This document shows positions 8,245 through 17,689 of a stretch of DNA of 64,000 nt, one piece after another (within the stretch, counting starts at the first letter, position 1; each line of letters begins with the position of its first letter). The notes beneath the pieces are model-generated. The model was given only the letters and a program-made list of their open reading frames with translations. It searched no databases and was not told the origin of the DNA. The position numbers were made by a program, and so were the translations under genes. Source of the stretch: Desulfocapsa sp. (GTDB taxonomy: Bacteria; Desulfobacterota; Desulfobulbia; Desulfobulbales; Desulfocapsaceae); assembly GCA_029935315.1 (NCBI GenBank), contig JAOZKN010000003.1, positions 3,430-67,429 of the forward strand, read 5' to 3'.

Positions 8245-9795
8245 ATGAAACCATCAAAAACCCTCTACATAGCCGGACATATCCTCCTGCTTCTTTTTAT
8301 CACCTCTGATGTCATGGCCGAAAACTGCCTCGAAGCACGTGAATGGTTCGAAGAAGGACTGAGTCTTGCCGACAATTCAGAGCAGGAAGTATCCTATTAC
8401 CAGCAGGCAATCCACCTCTGCCATGAATTTGTAGCTGCCCACAACAGGCTGGGCGAGGTGTATAAAAATCAGAAAAAATATAACTTAAGTATCCAGGCAT
8501 TCAAACAAGCCAGAATCCAGGCTTTGTCAAGTGACCGCTTTGCAACACGTTCCGACTCCCGGACACTATTTCTTGAATCCGCTGTCAGCCTTGGCGAAAT
8601 CTACAGAATACAGGGAGAATATGAACCTGCAGCAGAAGAATTCACAAAAGCCTTAGAGCTGGATCCTGACTCACGTGCAGCCAAAAACAACCTGCAATAC
8701 GTCTACAAACGACTCCACCATTACGATGATGTTCTCCCCTCCAATAACAATTTGCTGAACAATGCCATCTTCACCAGAATACCGGGTCTGACCCTTCCGG
8801 ACAGTACTTATTCTTTTGACTTCCAATGGAAACACTGGGACCAGGAATCCACCCCGGTTAACGTAGACATGCTGCACCCGGATGAGATTGTCATCCTCCC
8901 GGACAATCAACACTCTACCATTGCCGGATTAGTTGAGGATGGTTTTTTGACCGCTTCCGCTCCGGAAGAATTGTCATCAACTATAAATGTTTTTGCGTTA
9001 TCCATGCGTTACGGGATCACCAACGATATCACTCTTGGCCTGGTTCCAAAGGTACTTTCTCAATCGCTTGATATTAGCTTGAGCGGTTTTAACGAACTTG
9101 ACATTCCAACAAATACAGAATTGGGTGATACGGAACTACTCCTCAAATACCACCTCTGGGGAAAACAGAAACAGCATATTTCTTTCTATACTCTGCTTAA
9201 CATTCCCACCGGAAAAGAGATAAAAGTCACTGGAAAAGAGCCCTTAATTACCCGTGTTGCGGTGCAACACGATGACGGCAGTGTGGGAGTAGAAACATTT
9301 GAGTTTGATTTTGTCCGCTACGTGCCTTTTGGCTCAGAAAGTTTTGATATTACTCCAGGGCTTGCTCTCACCATTGGGTTGGATCCATTTGTCTTCCATA
9401 GCAACATACAATATAAATTCACCGACGGAATCCTTATCGGGGATGAGTTCCGTTTTAATATTGCAACCATTTACAGTATGAATCCAAGTGTCAATGCAAC
9501 CATGGAAATGAACTTCCGCTGGCGGGGAGAGGCGAGAAGACGATTCCATACTGTCCTCTTTAAATTCCAGCCTGATGCCATAATGAGGGGTGGAGTCACA
9601 GCCGGACCAGTCGCCGTTGAATCATTCTATACTGAAGAAGGAGGGAGCACCCTCTTCCTCTCTCCCGGCCTGCAATTCACTGTGGCTGATGGTATCAGAA
9701 TTGAAGCAGGTATACAGATTCCGGTTATTAAACAAACCCCAGGATGGACAGAAAGCATTGTCTTCCAACTGGGCATTACTTTTTTATCCTTCTAG
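8245..9795 (+). CDS. TPR-containing outer-membrane beta-barrel (transporter/porin-like) protein
   Basis: Signal peptide; TPR pattern (EYEPAAEEFTKALELDPDSRAAKNNL); C-terminal half of alternating amphipathic strands ending ...FQLGITFLSF (C-terminal aromatic). Confidence 0.7.
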   Translation: MKPSKTLYIAGHILLLLFITSDVMAENCLEAREWFEEGLSLADNSEQEVSYYQQAIHLCHEFVAAHNRLGEVYKNQKKYNLSIQAFKQARIQALSSDRFATRSDSRTLFLESAVSLGEIYRIQGEYEPAAEEFTKALELDPDSRAAKNNLQYVYKRLHHYDDVLPSNNNLLNNAIFTRIPGLTLPDSTYSFDFQWKHWDQESTPVNVDMLHPDEIVILPDNQHSTIAGLVEDGFLTASAPEELSSTINVFALSMRYGITNDITLGLVPKVLSQSLDISLSGFNELDIPTNTELGDTELLLKYHLWGKQKQHISFYTLLNIPTGKEIKVTGKEPLITRVAVQHDDGSVGVETFEFDFVRYVPFGSESFDITPGLALTIGLDPFVFHSNIQYKFTDGILIGDEFRFNIATIYSMNPSVNATMEMNFRWRGEARRRFHTVLFKFQPDAIMRGGVTAGPVAVESFYTEEGGSTLFLSPGLQFTVADGIRIEAGIQIPVIKQTPGWTESIVFQLGITFLSF

Positions 9796-9806
9796 GCCAA
9801 TTGCAT

Positions 9807-11123
9807 ATGAATATTTCGTTGATCTCCAGCATAAAACGGCCTGAAGCCGTTCGTCAGCAGTGGCCTTTTCCCTGCCTGACGCTGTGGATCATCCTTTCCT
9901 GTTGTGCAATAACAGGCTGCAGCAATGATATTTTTAACAGCCCCCGGATAGCTCTGGATACTGTAAAAAAGAATCCCATCCCGGAAGCACACGTTATTAT
10001 TACCCAGAACAACATCTACCAGAACAATCGTTCCGGCATCAGAACACGAGGCAATATGCCGATACATATTCAGAAAAACAATATTTATCAGAATGGCCAG
10101 GGTGGAATTAACCTCAACTACTCTGCCCGGGTACGCATCACAGACTGCACTCTTTCCCAAAACAAAAACAGTGGCATAAGTGCCGACAATGCCATACACC
10201 TTCAGATTAAAAGAAACAAAATTCTCCAGAATGAGCGTGGAGGCATACGGATACGATCGGCTCAACAGCTTACGCCTACAAACACCAGCGTAACTATTGA
10301 AAACAACTCAGTATTTCTCAACAACAATGGCGGCATCCACACCGTTTCAGACACTTCCCTTCCAATTCGTCTTCATATTTCAGGAAACAGTATATACCGT
10401 AACCAGAAAACCGGAATTAGAATTGAAGACAACGTTCATATGACTGCGTTCAATAACGAAATTTATAAAAACAGCACCTCAGGTATCGCAGCCTACAGCA
10501 ATAAAGCTGTTTCACCGATGCTTGATGCCTATCAAAATAAAATATTCTTCAACCAGGGCTCCGGAATTCTTATCCATAGCGGCATTACAGGGCAGATAGG
10601 ACTCAGTAATAATCTTGTATTCAATAACTATCGTGGCGGAATAGCCTGCGGCCTGTGGGGTGAATCCAGTAATGAACAAATTGACGTGGAGATATTTCAC
10701 AACACCATCGTTGCCAATGGCAGTGATGCTGAGGGAGCCGGTATCCGCAATGACAGCATTGGCAATGTAAAGATCAAAAACAATATTATTGCCTACAATT
10801 TCACCACCGGTATCATGACTGACAAGTGCTGGGGAAGCTCTTACAACCTGCTCTTTGCCAATGGCGAAACCTCCACAACAAGTGAACTGTCCACAAGTCC
10901 TCTCTCCTTCCTCATCGATAAAAAGCAATATGCAGGCTGCCAGACCTGGCAGCGTGGAGATGTTCTTGATGTACCGGAATTTACCAATCCAGACCAATAT
11001 AATTTCACATTGCAAATGCATTCACCGGCCATTGGTGCTGCCGCGCCGATCAACTCAGCATACTTTCACGATACTCCGTCTGACAATCTCGGGGCGAATC
11101 TCTTCCTTATCCCTGCAGAATGA
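9807..11123 (+). CDS. Right-handed parallel beta-helix lipoprotein
   Basis: Lipobox-like CCAITGC near the N-terminus; many N-x-I-x-x-N-x-x-x-G-I coils. In-frame ATG at 9807 preferred over 9744. Confidence 0.78.
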   Translation: MNISLISSIKRPEAVRQQWPFPCLTLWIILSCCAITGCSNDIFNSPRIALDTVKKNPIPEAHVIITQNNIYQNNRSGIRTRGNMPIHIQKNNIYQNGQGGINLNYSARVRITDCTLSQNKNSGISADNAIHLQIKRNKILQNERGGIRIRSAQQLTPTNTSVTIENNSVFLNNNGGIHTVSDTSLPIRLHISGNSIYRNQKTGIRIEDNVHMTAFNNEIYKNSTSGIAAYSNKAVSPMLDAYQNKIFFNQGSGILIHSGITGQIGLSNNLVFNNYRGGIACGLWGESSNEQIDVEIFHNTIVANGSDAEGAGIRNDSIGNVKIKNNIIAYNFTTGIMTDKCWGSSYNLLFANGETSTTSELSTSPLSFLIDKKQYAGCQTWQRGDVLDVPEFTNPDQYNFTLQMHSPAIGAAAPINSAYFHDTPSDNLGANLFLIPAE

Positions 11124-12043
11124 AATCCAAGTCCTCCATACATCCCGCTAAAGAAATTGCGAAGAACAGCCCATCTCCTGTTCTCAGGCAGCTTCTTGTT
11201 CTTTTCTTTGCTGTGGCGTATTCTGCCTTTCTCTTCCCCGGCAACGCGCTGACAGCCGAGCTGAATCCACCTGAAAACAACTACCCCGAAATAAGCAAAG
11301 ATATGCCGACAGAGGAGTGCATGCAGTGTCACCCCTCCATAGCAACACTTCTCCGTACAAAAGGCGCCATGCATGCTCATGTGGAATGCAGACAGTGTCA
11401 TTTGCAGGTCCACGCCTACATTACAGGCAAGACCAACTACGCAGACATCCTGCCCAAATGCGACCGCTGTCATGCCCATCCCCACGGGGAGGAACTGACC
11501 CAATGCAGCAGCTGTCACCAGGAAGCGCATGCTCCACTTGAGATTCCTGCCAATCGTGCCCTTTCCCAGGGCTGTTACGTCTGCCACCCTGAGTTAGACA
11601 AAGATATAAAGATCTTCCCCACCAAACATACCTACCTGTACTGTACCTCGTGTCACCACACAAGACATGGCCGAAAACCTGTCTGCCAGGAGTGTCATCA
11701 GCCTCATGCTGGCAGAATAGGAGCATCTGGTCTTATAACTGATAGTACAAACCCGCTGGATCAATGTATTTCATGCCACCCTCCGCATAAAGCACTGAAA
11801 GTTACTTATCCTGATGATACCGAGAACACGGTATGCGCTTTCTGTCACCACAAGGCGGATGAAATGCTGCGGCGGAAGTATACAAAACATACCGCCCTCC
11901 TCTGCATCGCATGCCACCCCGGCCAGCACAAGACCATCAAACGATGCAAAGAGTGTCATGGGACGCCACACCCAGAGGATATGTTGAAAAAGTTCAGTTC
12001 CTGTGGTGCCTGCCACGGGGTTGCCCATAGCGTGGTACGATAA
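11120..12043 (+). CDS. Multiheme c-type cytochrome, 12 CxxCH motifs
   Basis: Direct count of CxxCH: CMQCH, CRQCH, CDRCH, CSSCH, CYVCH, CTSCH, CQECH, CISCH, CAFCH, CIACH, CKECH, CGACH; N-terminal signal/TM segment. Confidence 0.93.
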   Translation: MKSKSSIHPAKEIAKNSPSPVLRQLLVLFFAVAYSAFLFPGNALTAELNPPENNYPEISKDMPTEECMQCHPSIATLLRTKGAMHAHVECRQCHLQVHAYITGKTNYADILPKCDRCHAHPHGEELTQCSSCHQEAHAPLEIPANRALSQGCYVCHPELDKDIKIFPTKHTYLYCTSCHHTRHGRKPVCQECHQPHAGRIGASGLITDSTNPLDQCISCHPPHKALKVTYPDDTENTVCAFCHHKADEMLRRKYTKHTALLCIACHPGQHKTIKRCKECHGTPHPEDMLKKFSSCGACHGVAHSVVR

Positions 12044-13294
12044 ATGCCCCGGGCACGAAACCGATGCAGCACCCTGTGCGCACTGTTCCTCCTGGCAACA
12101 CTGGCATGTTTCGTGGTCCCCGCAACGGCAGGCAACTATGTTGAAAAACAGGAACATTATCCCACATCCATACCTGATACCGGCCAGGAGCTCTGCTATA
12201 ACACAGTAAAAGAGATTCCCTGTCCAGGTCCTGGTGAACCATTTTACGGCCAGGATGCAAATTATTCTATTCATACACCGGTTTATACCACCAGCAATCA
12301 AGGTGCTACTGCTACCGTCACCGATCATATTACCGGCCTGACCTGGCAGCGCAGACCAGACCCTCTGCTCAAGACATGGAGTGAGGCCATTGATTATACA
12401 GGGGAACTCAACTTATCCGGCTTTAATGACTGGCGACTGCCAAGCAAACAGGAACTGCAAACTATTTTTTCCTTTGGCAAGGCACCGGGACAGCTGCAGC
12501 AAGTAGTCCACGAGACACAAACACCTGGACAGAACAAAGAAAGGAGCTGCGCCTGGACCATCAGCAACCAGGTCTTTCCCAGTCTTGAAGCGAAAACCAT
12601 CTGCCTGCCTGACAAACAGGGTGCAATCAGCAGTAAATATAAAAAACAATATGTATACGCTGTACGTGGTCCGTCCTATATGACAGGCCATCTCAGAGAC
12701 AATGGCAACCAGACCATAACGGATCAATACACTGGACTTATGTGGCAAAAGAGAGAAATACTCCCCCAGAAATGGGGAAATGCACTTGCCTACTGTGAAG
12801 AACTGCAACTGGCTGGCTTTGATGACTGGCGTCTGCCAACACTGAAGGAACTTATGACTCTGGTCAACGAAGACCATAACACCGCCTCCATTGATACAAG
12901 TTTTTTCCCTGCAACCCGTACTGCAGCGTACTGGACCAGCACCACCTTCTCAGGACACCCTGGATTTGCCTGGTATATACGCTTTGATACCGGACTTGAA
13001 TACAACGGAGGATACAAAGGGCGTCGTTATTTCGTGCGGGCAGTACGAAGCGGTGGTGCCATAGCAGAAGCAGCACAAAAAACAGTGCTGAAGCCGTTGC
13101 CTGTAGTGGAAGAGCAGCCTGAAGAGATAGTCCCGGTGGCCACCAAAACAGTTACAGTCGAAGATCCCGTCGAAGCAACAATAGCATCCGAGCCTGTCAA
13201 GGCTGAAGAGCCCACCGAAACAACGCCACCCGATGCCAGCGAAATGGATATTTTTGAACCATACCCTCTGGACTATCAACTGTATGAAGAATAA
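12044..13294 (+). CDS. DUF1566 domain protein (two repeats), secreted
   Basis: ITGLTWQRR...LSGFNDWRLPSKQELQTIF and YTGLMWQKR...LAGFDDWRLPTLKELMTLV; signal peptide; Pro/Glu/Thr-rich C-terminus. Confidence 0.8.
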   Translation: MPRARNRCSTLCALFLLATLACFVVPATAGNYVEKQEHYPTSIPDTGQELCYNTVKEIPCPGPGEPFYGQDANYSIHTPVYTTSNQGATATVTDHITGLTWQRRPDPLLKTWSEAIDYTGELNLSGFNDWRLPSKQELQTIFSFGKAPGQLQQVVHETQTPGQNKERSCAWTISNQVFPSLEAKTICLPDKQGAISSKYKKQYVYAVRGPSYMTGHLRDNGNQTITDQYTGLMWQKREILPQKWGNALAYCEELQLAGFDDWRLPTLKELMTLVNEDHNTASIDTSFFPATRTAAYWTSTTFSGHPGFAWYIRFDTGLEYNGGYKGRRYFVRAVRSGGAIAEAAQKTVLKPLPVVEEQPEEIVPVATKTVTVEDPVEATIASEPVKAEEPTETTPPDASEMDIFEPYPLDYQLYEE

Positions 13295-13412
13295 TGGAGC
13301 AGATAGCTGATTCGCAGAGCCCTCCGTACCGCACACAGTAGGAGCATGAGCATTTGCCTGCACGCCATGAGCAATTTGCAATACTGCTGCCAGGGAGGAG
13401 ATCGGGGGGGGA

Positions 13413-13441
13413 AGGATAGATGAAGTGGTTTCATCTATCCT
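13413..13441. terminator. Hairpin between convergent genes
   Basis: Perfect 12-bp stem aggatagatgaa-gtggt-ttcatctatcct between the + DUF1566 gene and the - metal-ABC-linked gene. Confidence 0.55.
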
Positions 13442-13457
13442 GTCAATACAGATGCAA

Positions 13458-13889
13458 TTATGGGGTTTTCTTAGACGCTGCCTCCTGGGCGGCATCCAAA
13501 AAATCCTGTTTCAGTAACTTGAAATCAGCACCATGTCCGCTATCTATTCGCAGAACAATACTTAAATCATCCTGCACTGGTGAAACAAACTGAAAAAGCC
13601 CCTCTTTATCAGTTACGCCTTCAAGTAATTTCTCACCATCTTTATCCACAACAAATATTTTGCCATTTTGCACCTTGTTTCCACCCATGAAAAAAGCTTC
13701 CACAAAGACAGTATCATTTTCAACATAGCACCAAAGGACTGTTGCATGGGCGTAGGCAATGGAGGCAGCAAACAATAAGACTACAAGTCCCGCAGCCAGA
13801 CTCAGTTTACCTTTACCCATGGCAGCAAAACGAAATACAGATTTACCAATAGACATACAACTCTCCTGCGATGTGGAAAATCTTTTCAT
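13458..13889 (-). CDS. Small secreted/membrane-anchored protein with carboxypeptidase-regulatory-like fold, metal ABC-linked
   Basis: N-terminal TM/signal; 'GKIFVVDKDGEKLLEGVTDKEGLFQF' beta-sandwich repeat; starts 1 nt after the permease stop. Confidence 0.55.
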   Translation of the reverse strand: MKRFSTSQESCMSIGKSVFRFAAMGKGKLSLAAGLVVLLFAASIAYAHATVLWCYVENDTVFVEAFFMGGNKVQNGKIFVVDKDGEKLLEGVTDKEGLFQFVSPVQDDLSIVLRIDSGHGADFKLLKQDFLDAAQEAASKKTP

Positions 13890-14783
13890 TTATATTTCTC
13901 CCTGGCTCAGGCCACCCTTAGAGAAGAGCGGACGGAGCAACAACGAGCCATAAAACAGAATGCTGGAGACAAGAACAATAACGGCTCCACTTGGAATTGG
14001 CAGAAAACCCGACAGCACCATACCGAAAGTCGTACTGATAGTTGAAAACAAAACACTGACCCAAACAAACTGACGGAGATTTTTCACAATATTCTGTGCC
14101 CCGGCAGCCGGTACTACAACAAGCACCAGTACCAGTAAGGCACCAATCAGTTTCAGGCTGGCCACCACAACCACAGTCATCAAACAGACAAAAACATATT
14201 CAAGAAAAACAGGAGAGAGACCACGCGCCTTGGCAAGAATCGGATTAAAACCACCAAGCATAACCTTATTAAAATTGAAGGCGAAAAGTATTCCAACCAC
14301 CAGGGAGGCAACGGCCAGAGTTATCAGATCGGTATCATTTAAAGTTATCAAGCTGCCAAAAAGAATCCCCTCGACCTGGTGCACATTAAACTGACTGGTG
14401 ACGACAATCATCAGGATAATGCCAACACCGAGCACCTGAGCCAGAACAACACCAATAATAGTATCATTCGATAACCGTGAGCGATTTTTTACGAATGTCA
14501 TAACCAGGGCGACAATCAGACAGAAACCGTACAAACCGGCGTAGGTCCCTTCAATGGGTTCACCAAAGAGGAGGCCGATGGCCACTCCTGACATGGCTGC
14601 ATTCCCAATGGTTTGGGTGAAAAAAGAGAGCTTCTTCGTGACTACGACGGTTCCCATGGCTCCAAGCAGGGGCCCGATAATGATGGCGGCAAGCAGACCG
14701 CGAATCATAAATGTATGCTCAAAGATGGACGGCAGATATCCGGAAACTGCCCAACCACTTATTAAATCATAAATATATTCCAT
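13890..14783 (-). CDS. Metal ABC transporter permease (ZnuB/MntB-type, ABC-3 family)
   Basis: Multi-TM ABC-3 features (ALRGLLAAIIIGPLLGAMGTVVVTKKLSFFTQTIGNAAMSGVAIG-like, LLVLVLVVVPAAGA). Confidence 0.88.
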   Translation of the reverse strand: MEYIYDLISGWAVSGYLPSIFEHTFMIRGLLAAIIIGPLLGAMGTVVVTKKLSFFTQTIGNAAMSGVAIGLLFGEPIEGTYAGLYGFCLIVALVMTFVKNRSRLSNDTIIGVVLAQVLGVGIILMIVVTSQFNVHQVEGILFGSLITLNDTDLITLAVASLVVGILFAFNFNKVMLGGFNPILAKARGLSPVFLEYVFVCLMTVVVVASLKLIGALLVLVLVVVPAAGAQNIVKNLRQFVWVSVLFSTISTTFGMVLSGFLPIPSGAVIVLVSSILFYGSLLLRPLFSKGGLSQGEI

Positions 14784-14889
14784 AGCACACCATAAATTGA
14801 CAACATCGTAAAACGACGATTGCGTTTTCGGTAGCTTTCTGCATAAACTTTACAGAGAAGCTACGGCGCAATCCTCTCAGGAGAACTTG

Positions 14890-15594
14890 TTATGTTACAT
14901 TAGTAACCAGCGCAGACAGACTGAGATCATCGGGAGAACCATCGTAGGTCACAGTTCGATTGATTGCTGTCACTCGATCAGCAATACGGAGAATCGTCTG
15001 CATATCATGACTCACCAATAATATAGAATGACCATGCTCCTGCTTTAACTGAATAAGCATCTTCTCAAAATGACGTGCTCCAACCTCATCCACATTACTC
15101 GCCGGTTCATCCAGAAGCAGAAGTTCAGGCTTTGGTACCAAAGCCTGCGCCAGCAGCACTCGACGAAATTCCCCACCTGACAGGTAGCCGACACCACGAT
15201 CAATAAGGTGAGCACATTCGGTAACTTTCAATATCTCAAGGATTTCCTCGCGCATGGGCCTCCGACGTCCCAGAAACAGAGGAAATTTACGTAACATAAG
15301 GTATAAAAAATCAAAGACAGTGATGGGCACAGAATGATCAAATTCCAGAAGTTGTGGAACATAGCCAATTCGTCCGTTATCACTAAAACGGAAGTTAATG
15401 CTGCCCTTGTGGGGCATACCACCCATAATACTTCGAATCAGGGTTGTTTTTCCGGCACCATTCGGTCCGATCAGGGCATGAATGTGACCATGCCTCACAT
15501 CCATATTGACATCATTGAGAATTTTGTTCCCGCCAAGAGTAAGAGACAAGTCCCTAATCTCAAGCAGGTTATCACTGACGGGTTCTGTTATCAT
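14890..15594 (-). CDS. Metal ABC transporter ATP-binding protein (ZnuC-type)
   Basis: Walker A GPNGAGKTTL, LSGGEFRRVLLAQAL, Walker B LLLLDEPASNVD. Confidence 0.92.
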   Translation of the reverse strand: MITEPVSDNLLEIRDLSLTLGGNKILNDVNMDVRHGHIHALIGPNGAGKTTLIRSIMGGMPHKGSINFRFSDNGRIGYVPQLLEFDHSVPITVFDFLYLMLRKFPLFLGRRRPMREEILEILKVTECAHLIDRGVGYLSGGEFRRVLLAQALVPKPELLLLDEPASNVDEVGARHFEKMLIQLKQEHGHSILLVSHDMQTILRIADRVTAINRTVTYDGSPDDLSLSALVTNVT

Positions 15595-16520
15595 TTTACG
15601 CCTGAGGCCGTAGCAAGAGCCTGAACGATGCCAGCCATATTTTGTTTCATATCCTCTTCAAAAAGCCCGGCATCGTATGTTCCCGTGGAGACATGGGAAA
15701 GACTGTATATACGACAACCAGTCTCCTGAAAGATGATATCAACATATCGTTTTTCATAATCAAGTTCAGTGAAAAGTATATTCACTTTTGCTCTTTTGAT
15801 ACGTTTGATAGTATCCTGTAACTGCCGCGCACTGGGCTCTATTCCATGCCTGGGCTGTACCACCGCTGACACCTTAATCCCCAGCTCCTGAAAAAGATAA
15901 GCATAGCCATCATGCACAGTGGCGATGCGCAGAGTAGCAGTATCGATACTATCAATTTCTGCAAGGGTTGCAGCCAGCATCTTACGCAGTTTTTTCACAT
16001 ATGCCCGGCTGTTCTTTTTGTACACAGACGCCTGATCAGGACACAATTTACCGAGTTCTGCGGCAATCATCTGTATCTGTTGTACGGCAACAGTGATCCC
16101 AAGATAGGTATGGCTGTTATACGAAACTTTTTTTTCACCTTCTCCCTCAAAATCATAATGCGTCGCATAAGAGGGGATCAAGGGCAAGCCCATACTGGTG
16201 TTAATGATCTTCAGCCCTTTCAGGTCAGTGGCCTTCAGCATTGGATCCACAAACTCATCGTGCCCGAGTCCGTTAATAATTAAAGCATCCAGATTCTGTA
16301 AATGCTTAAGATCTGCGGGCATTGGCTGATAGGTATGGGGATCAGAACCGGGTGGGATCAGAGGCATTACTCTTGCGTTCCCCCTAACAATATTCTCAAC
16401 CCATGAGTAATAGGGGTGAAGGGAAACACCAATGGTCAAATCACAGCCACTCGTTGCAGACAGGCCTGCAGAAGGTACTGTCAGTAACAAGCTGAGAAAA
16501 AAGAAAACGATTTTATTCAT
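15591..16520 (-). CDS. Metal ABC transporter substrate-binding protein (ZnuA-type)
   Basis: SLHPYYSWVENIVRGNARVMPLIPPGSDPHTYQPMPADLKHLQNLDALIINGLGHDEFV; signal peptide from ATG at 16520. Confidence 0.88.
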   Translation of the reverse strand: MNKIVFFFLSLLLTVPSAGLSATSGCDLTIGVSLHPYYSWVENIVRGNARVMPLIPPGSDPHTYQPMPADLKHLQNLDALIINGLGHDEFVDPMLKATDLKGLKIINTSMGLPLIPSYATHYDFEGEGEKKVSYNSHTYLGITVAVQQIQMIAAELGKLCPDQASVYKKNSRAYVKKLRKMLAATLAEIDSIDTATLRIATVHDGYAYLFQELGIKVSAVVQPRHGIEPSARQLQDTIKRIKRAKVNILFTELDYEKRYVDIIFQETGCRIYSLSHVSTGTYDAGLFEEDMKQNMAGIVQALATASGVK

Positions 16521-16630
16521 TATTATTATGCTCTTTATATGAGTTATCGTTATTGGTATAAGCTCTTTCTGGCATCGTATGTATCTCCTGAAGCCATCTC
16601 CGTTCCAGTTTTTCAGGAACGGATCACCCT

Positions 16631-17401
16631 TCACTGACCGGGTTCTTCAGAAAGCTCCATCTCTGTGTTTCCCGCCATGGAATTTTCTGCAACAATCCAT
16701 TTCCAGCCACGCTCTGCAAGATCTTCTCCCGGGTAATCAACAGTTTGTGGATTGACCCAGATTTGCGCAGTAAAACGCATGAGCGTATTGTTATCCTTCC
16801 CTAAATGGGGGTGGGGATGCTGCTCACTCTGCAGATCAATAATACGAAGAATAAAGCTGTTTTCCAGGGGATCTCCTCCCTGTTGTTTGGCCGCAGCAGC
16901 GCCGACATTTATTCCGTAATAATCAACCCAGCCATCACTCTGGTATCGTTTCCAGACAAAACCCCGCAGATCAACAGGTAAAAAGATATTTGCAAAAGGT
17001 GGCAAGACCTCTTCTTGCAAGGTGTCAATACCTGGCCAGCTTCCGTTCTCTTCACGCAGGGTTAGCACATCGGCAACAACACCCAGTAATGAACGATAGA
17101 GGGTGGGGGCCTGGCTTTTTAAGTGCAGATTTTTAATCTGGTAGGGGCGTAACTGCACACCGGACGTGCTTGAATTCATCTGGGTAAAGCGTATCCCCAT
17201 GAGTAACACAATCAGTGCAATCACTCCGGCCAGAGCCAGAGCCTCACGTCGGGCACCCTTGGGCTGAACAAGAAATACCCTGCATTCATTCTGGGGAGGG
17301 GTGTTTTCCATGGGATCAAACTCTCCGTTCACTACACATTTCACATTTTTTAAGGTTGTGCTGAAAAAAACAATCCGCAAAACAACTTCTGCGCTAAGCA
17401 A
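16631..17401 (-). CDS. Single-TM protein linked to the metal ABC operon (possibly DUF6162-like)
   Basis: TM LALAGVIALIVLLMGIRF followed by an extracytoplasmic domain; directly upstream of the znuA-like gene. Family name is a recollection, not a search result. Confidence 0.5.
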   Translation of the reverse strand: MLSAEVVLRIVFFSTTLKNVKCVVNGEFDPMENTPPQNECRVFLVQPKGARREALALAGVIALIVLLMGIRFTQMNSSTSGVQLRPYQIKNLHLKSQAPTLYRSLLGVVADVLTLREENGSWPGIDTLQEEVLPPFANIFLPVDLRGFVWKRYQSDGWVDYYGINVGAAAAKQQGGDPLENSFILRIIDLQSEQHPHPHLGKDNNTLMRFTAQIWVNPQTVDYPGEDLAERGWKWIVAENSMAGNTEMELSEEPGQ

Positions 17402-17689
17402 AATAGCGTAGCCTTACTACTCCAGTCAAGAACAATCTCTCTATTTCCAGTGTGTCAGAGGCAAAAAATCTACCCGCTGCACATGCAGTACCACGTAAAT
17501 TGAGAGACAAGAGGACAAAGCATTTCAACCGGAAGTCAAACTCTGCCACAGCACCTTCTCCGGCACCTGGCCATCAACTTTCAGCAGACATGTAATGGGA
17601 TCCAATATTGGCAGGCAAGCCACTCCTCATCGCCCCTGAAAATCTATCATCCATTGTTTTCTCCCCGGTAATTCCCGAGGAGACATCTA

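Noticed and set aside
16500-16640. Possible Zur/Mur box upstream of the metal-binding protein gene (AT-rich, ttatcgttattggtataa)
   Set aside because: The dyad is weak, lies inside or next to the upstream co-directional gene end, and cannot be separated from AT-rich background.
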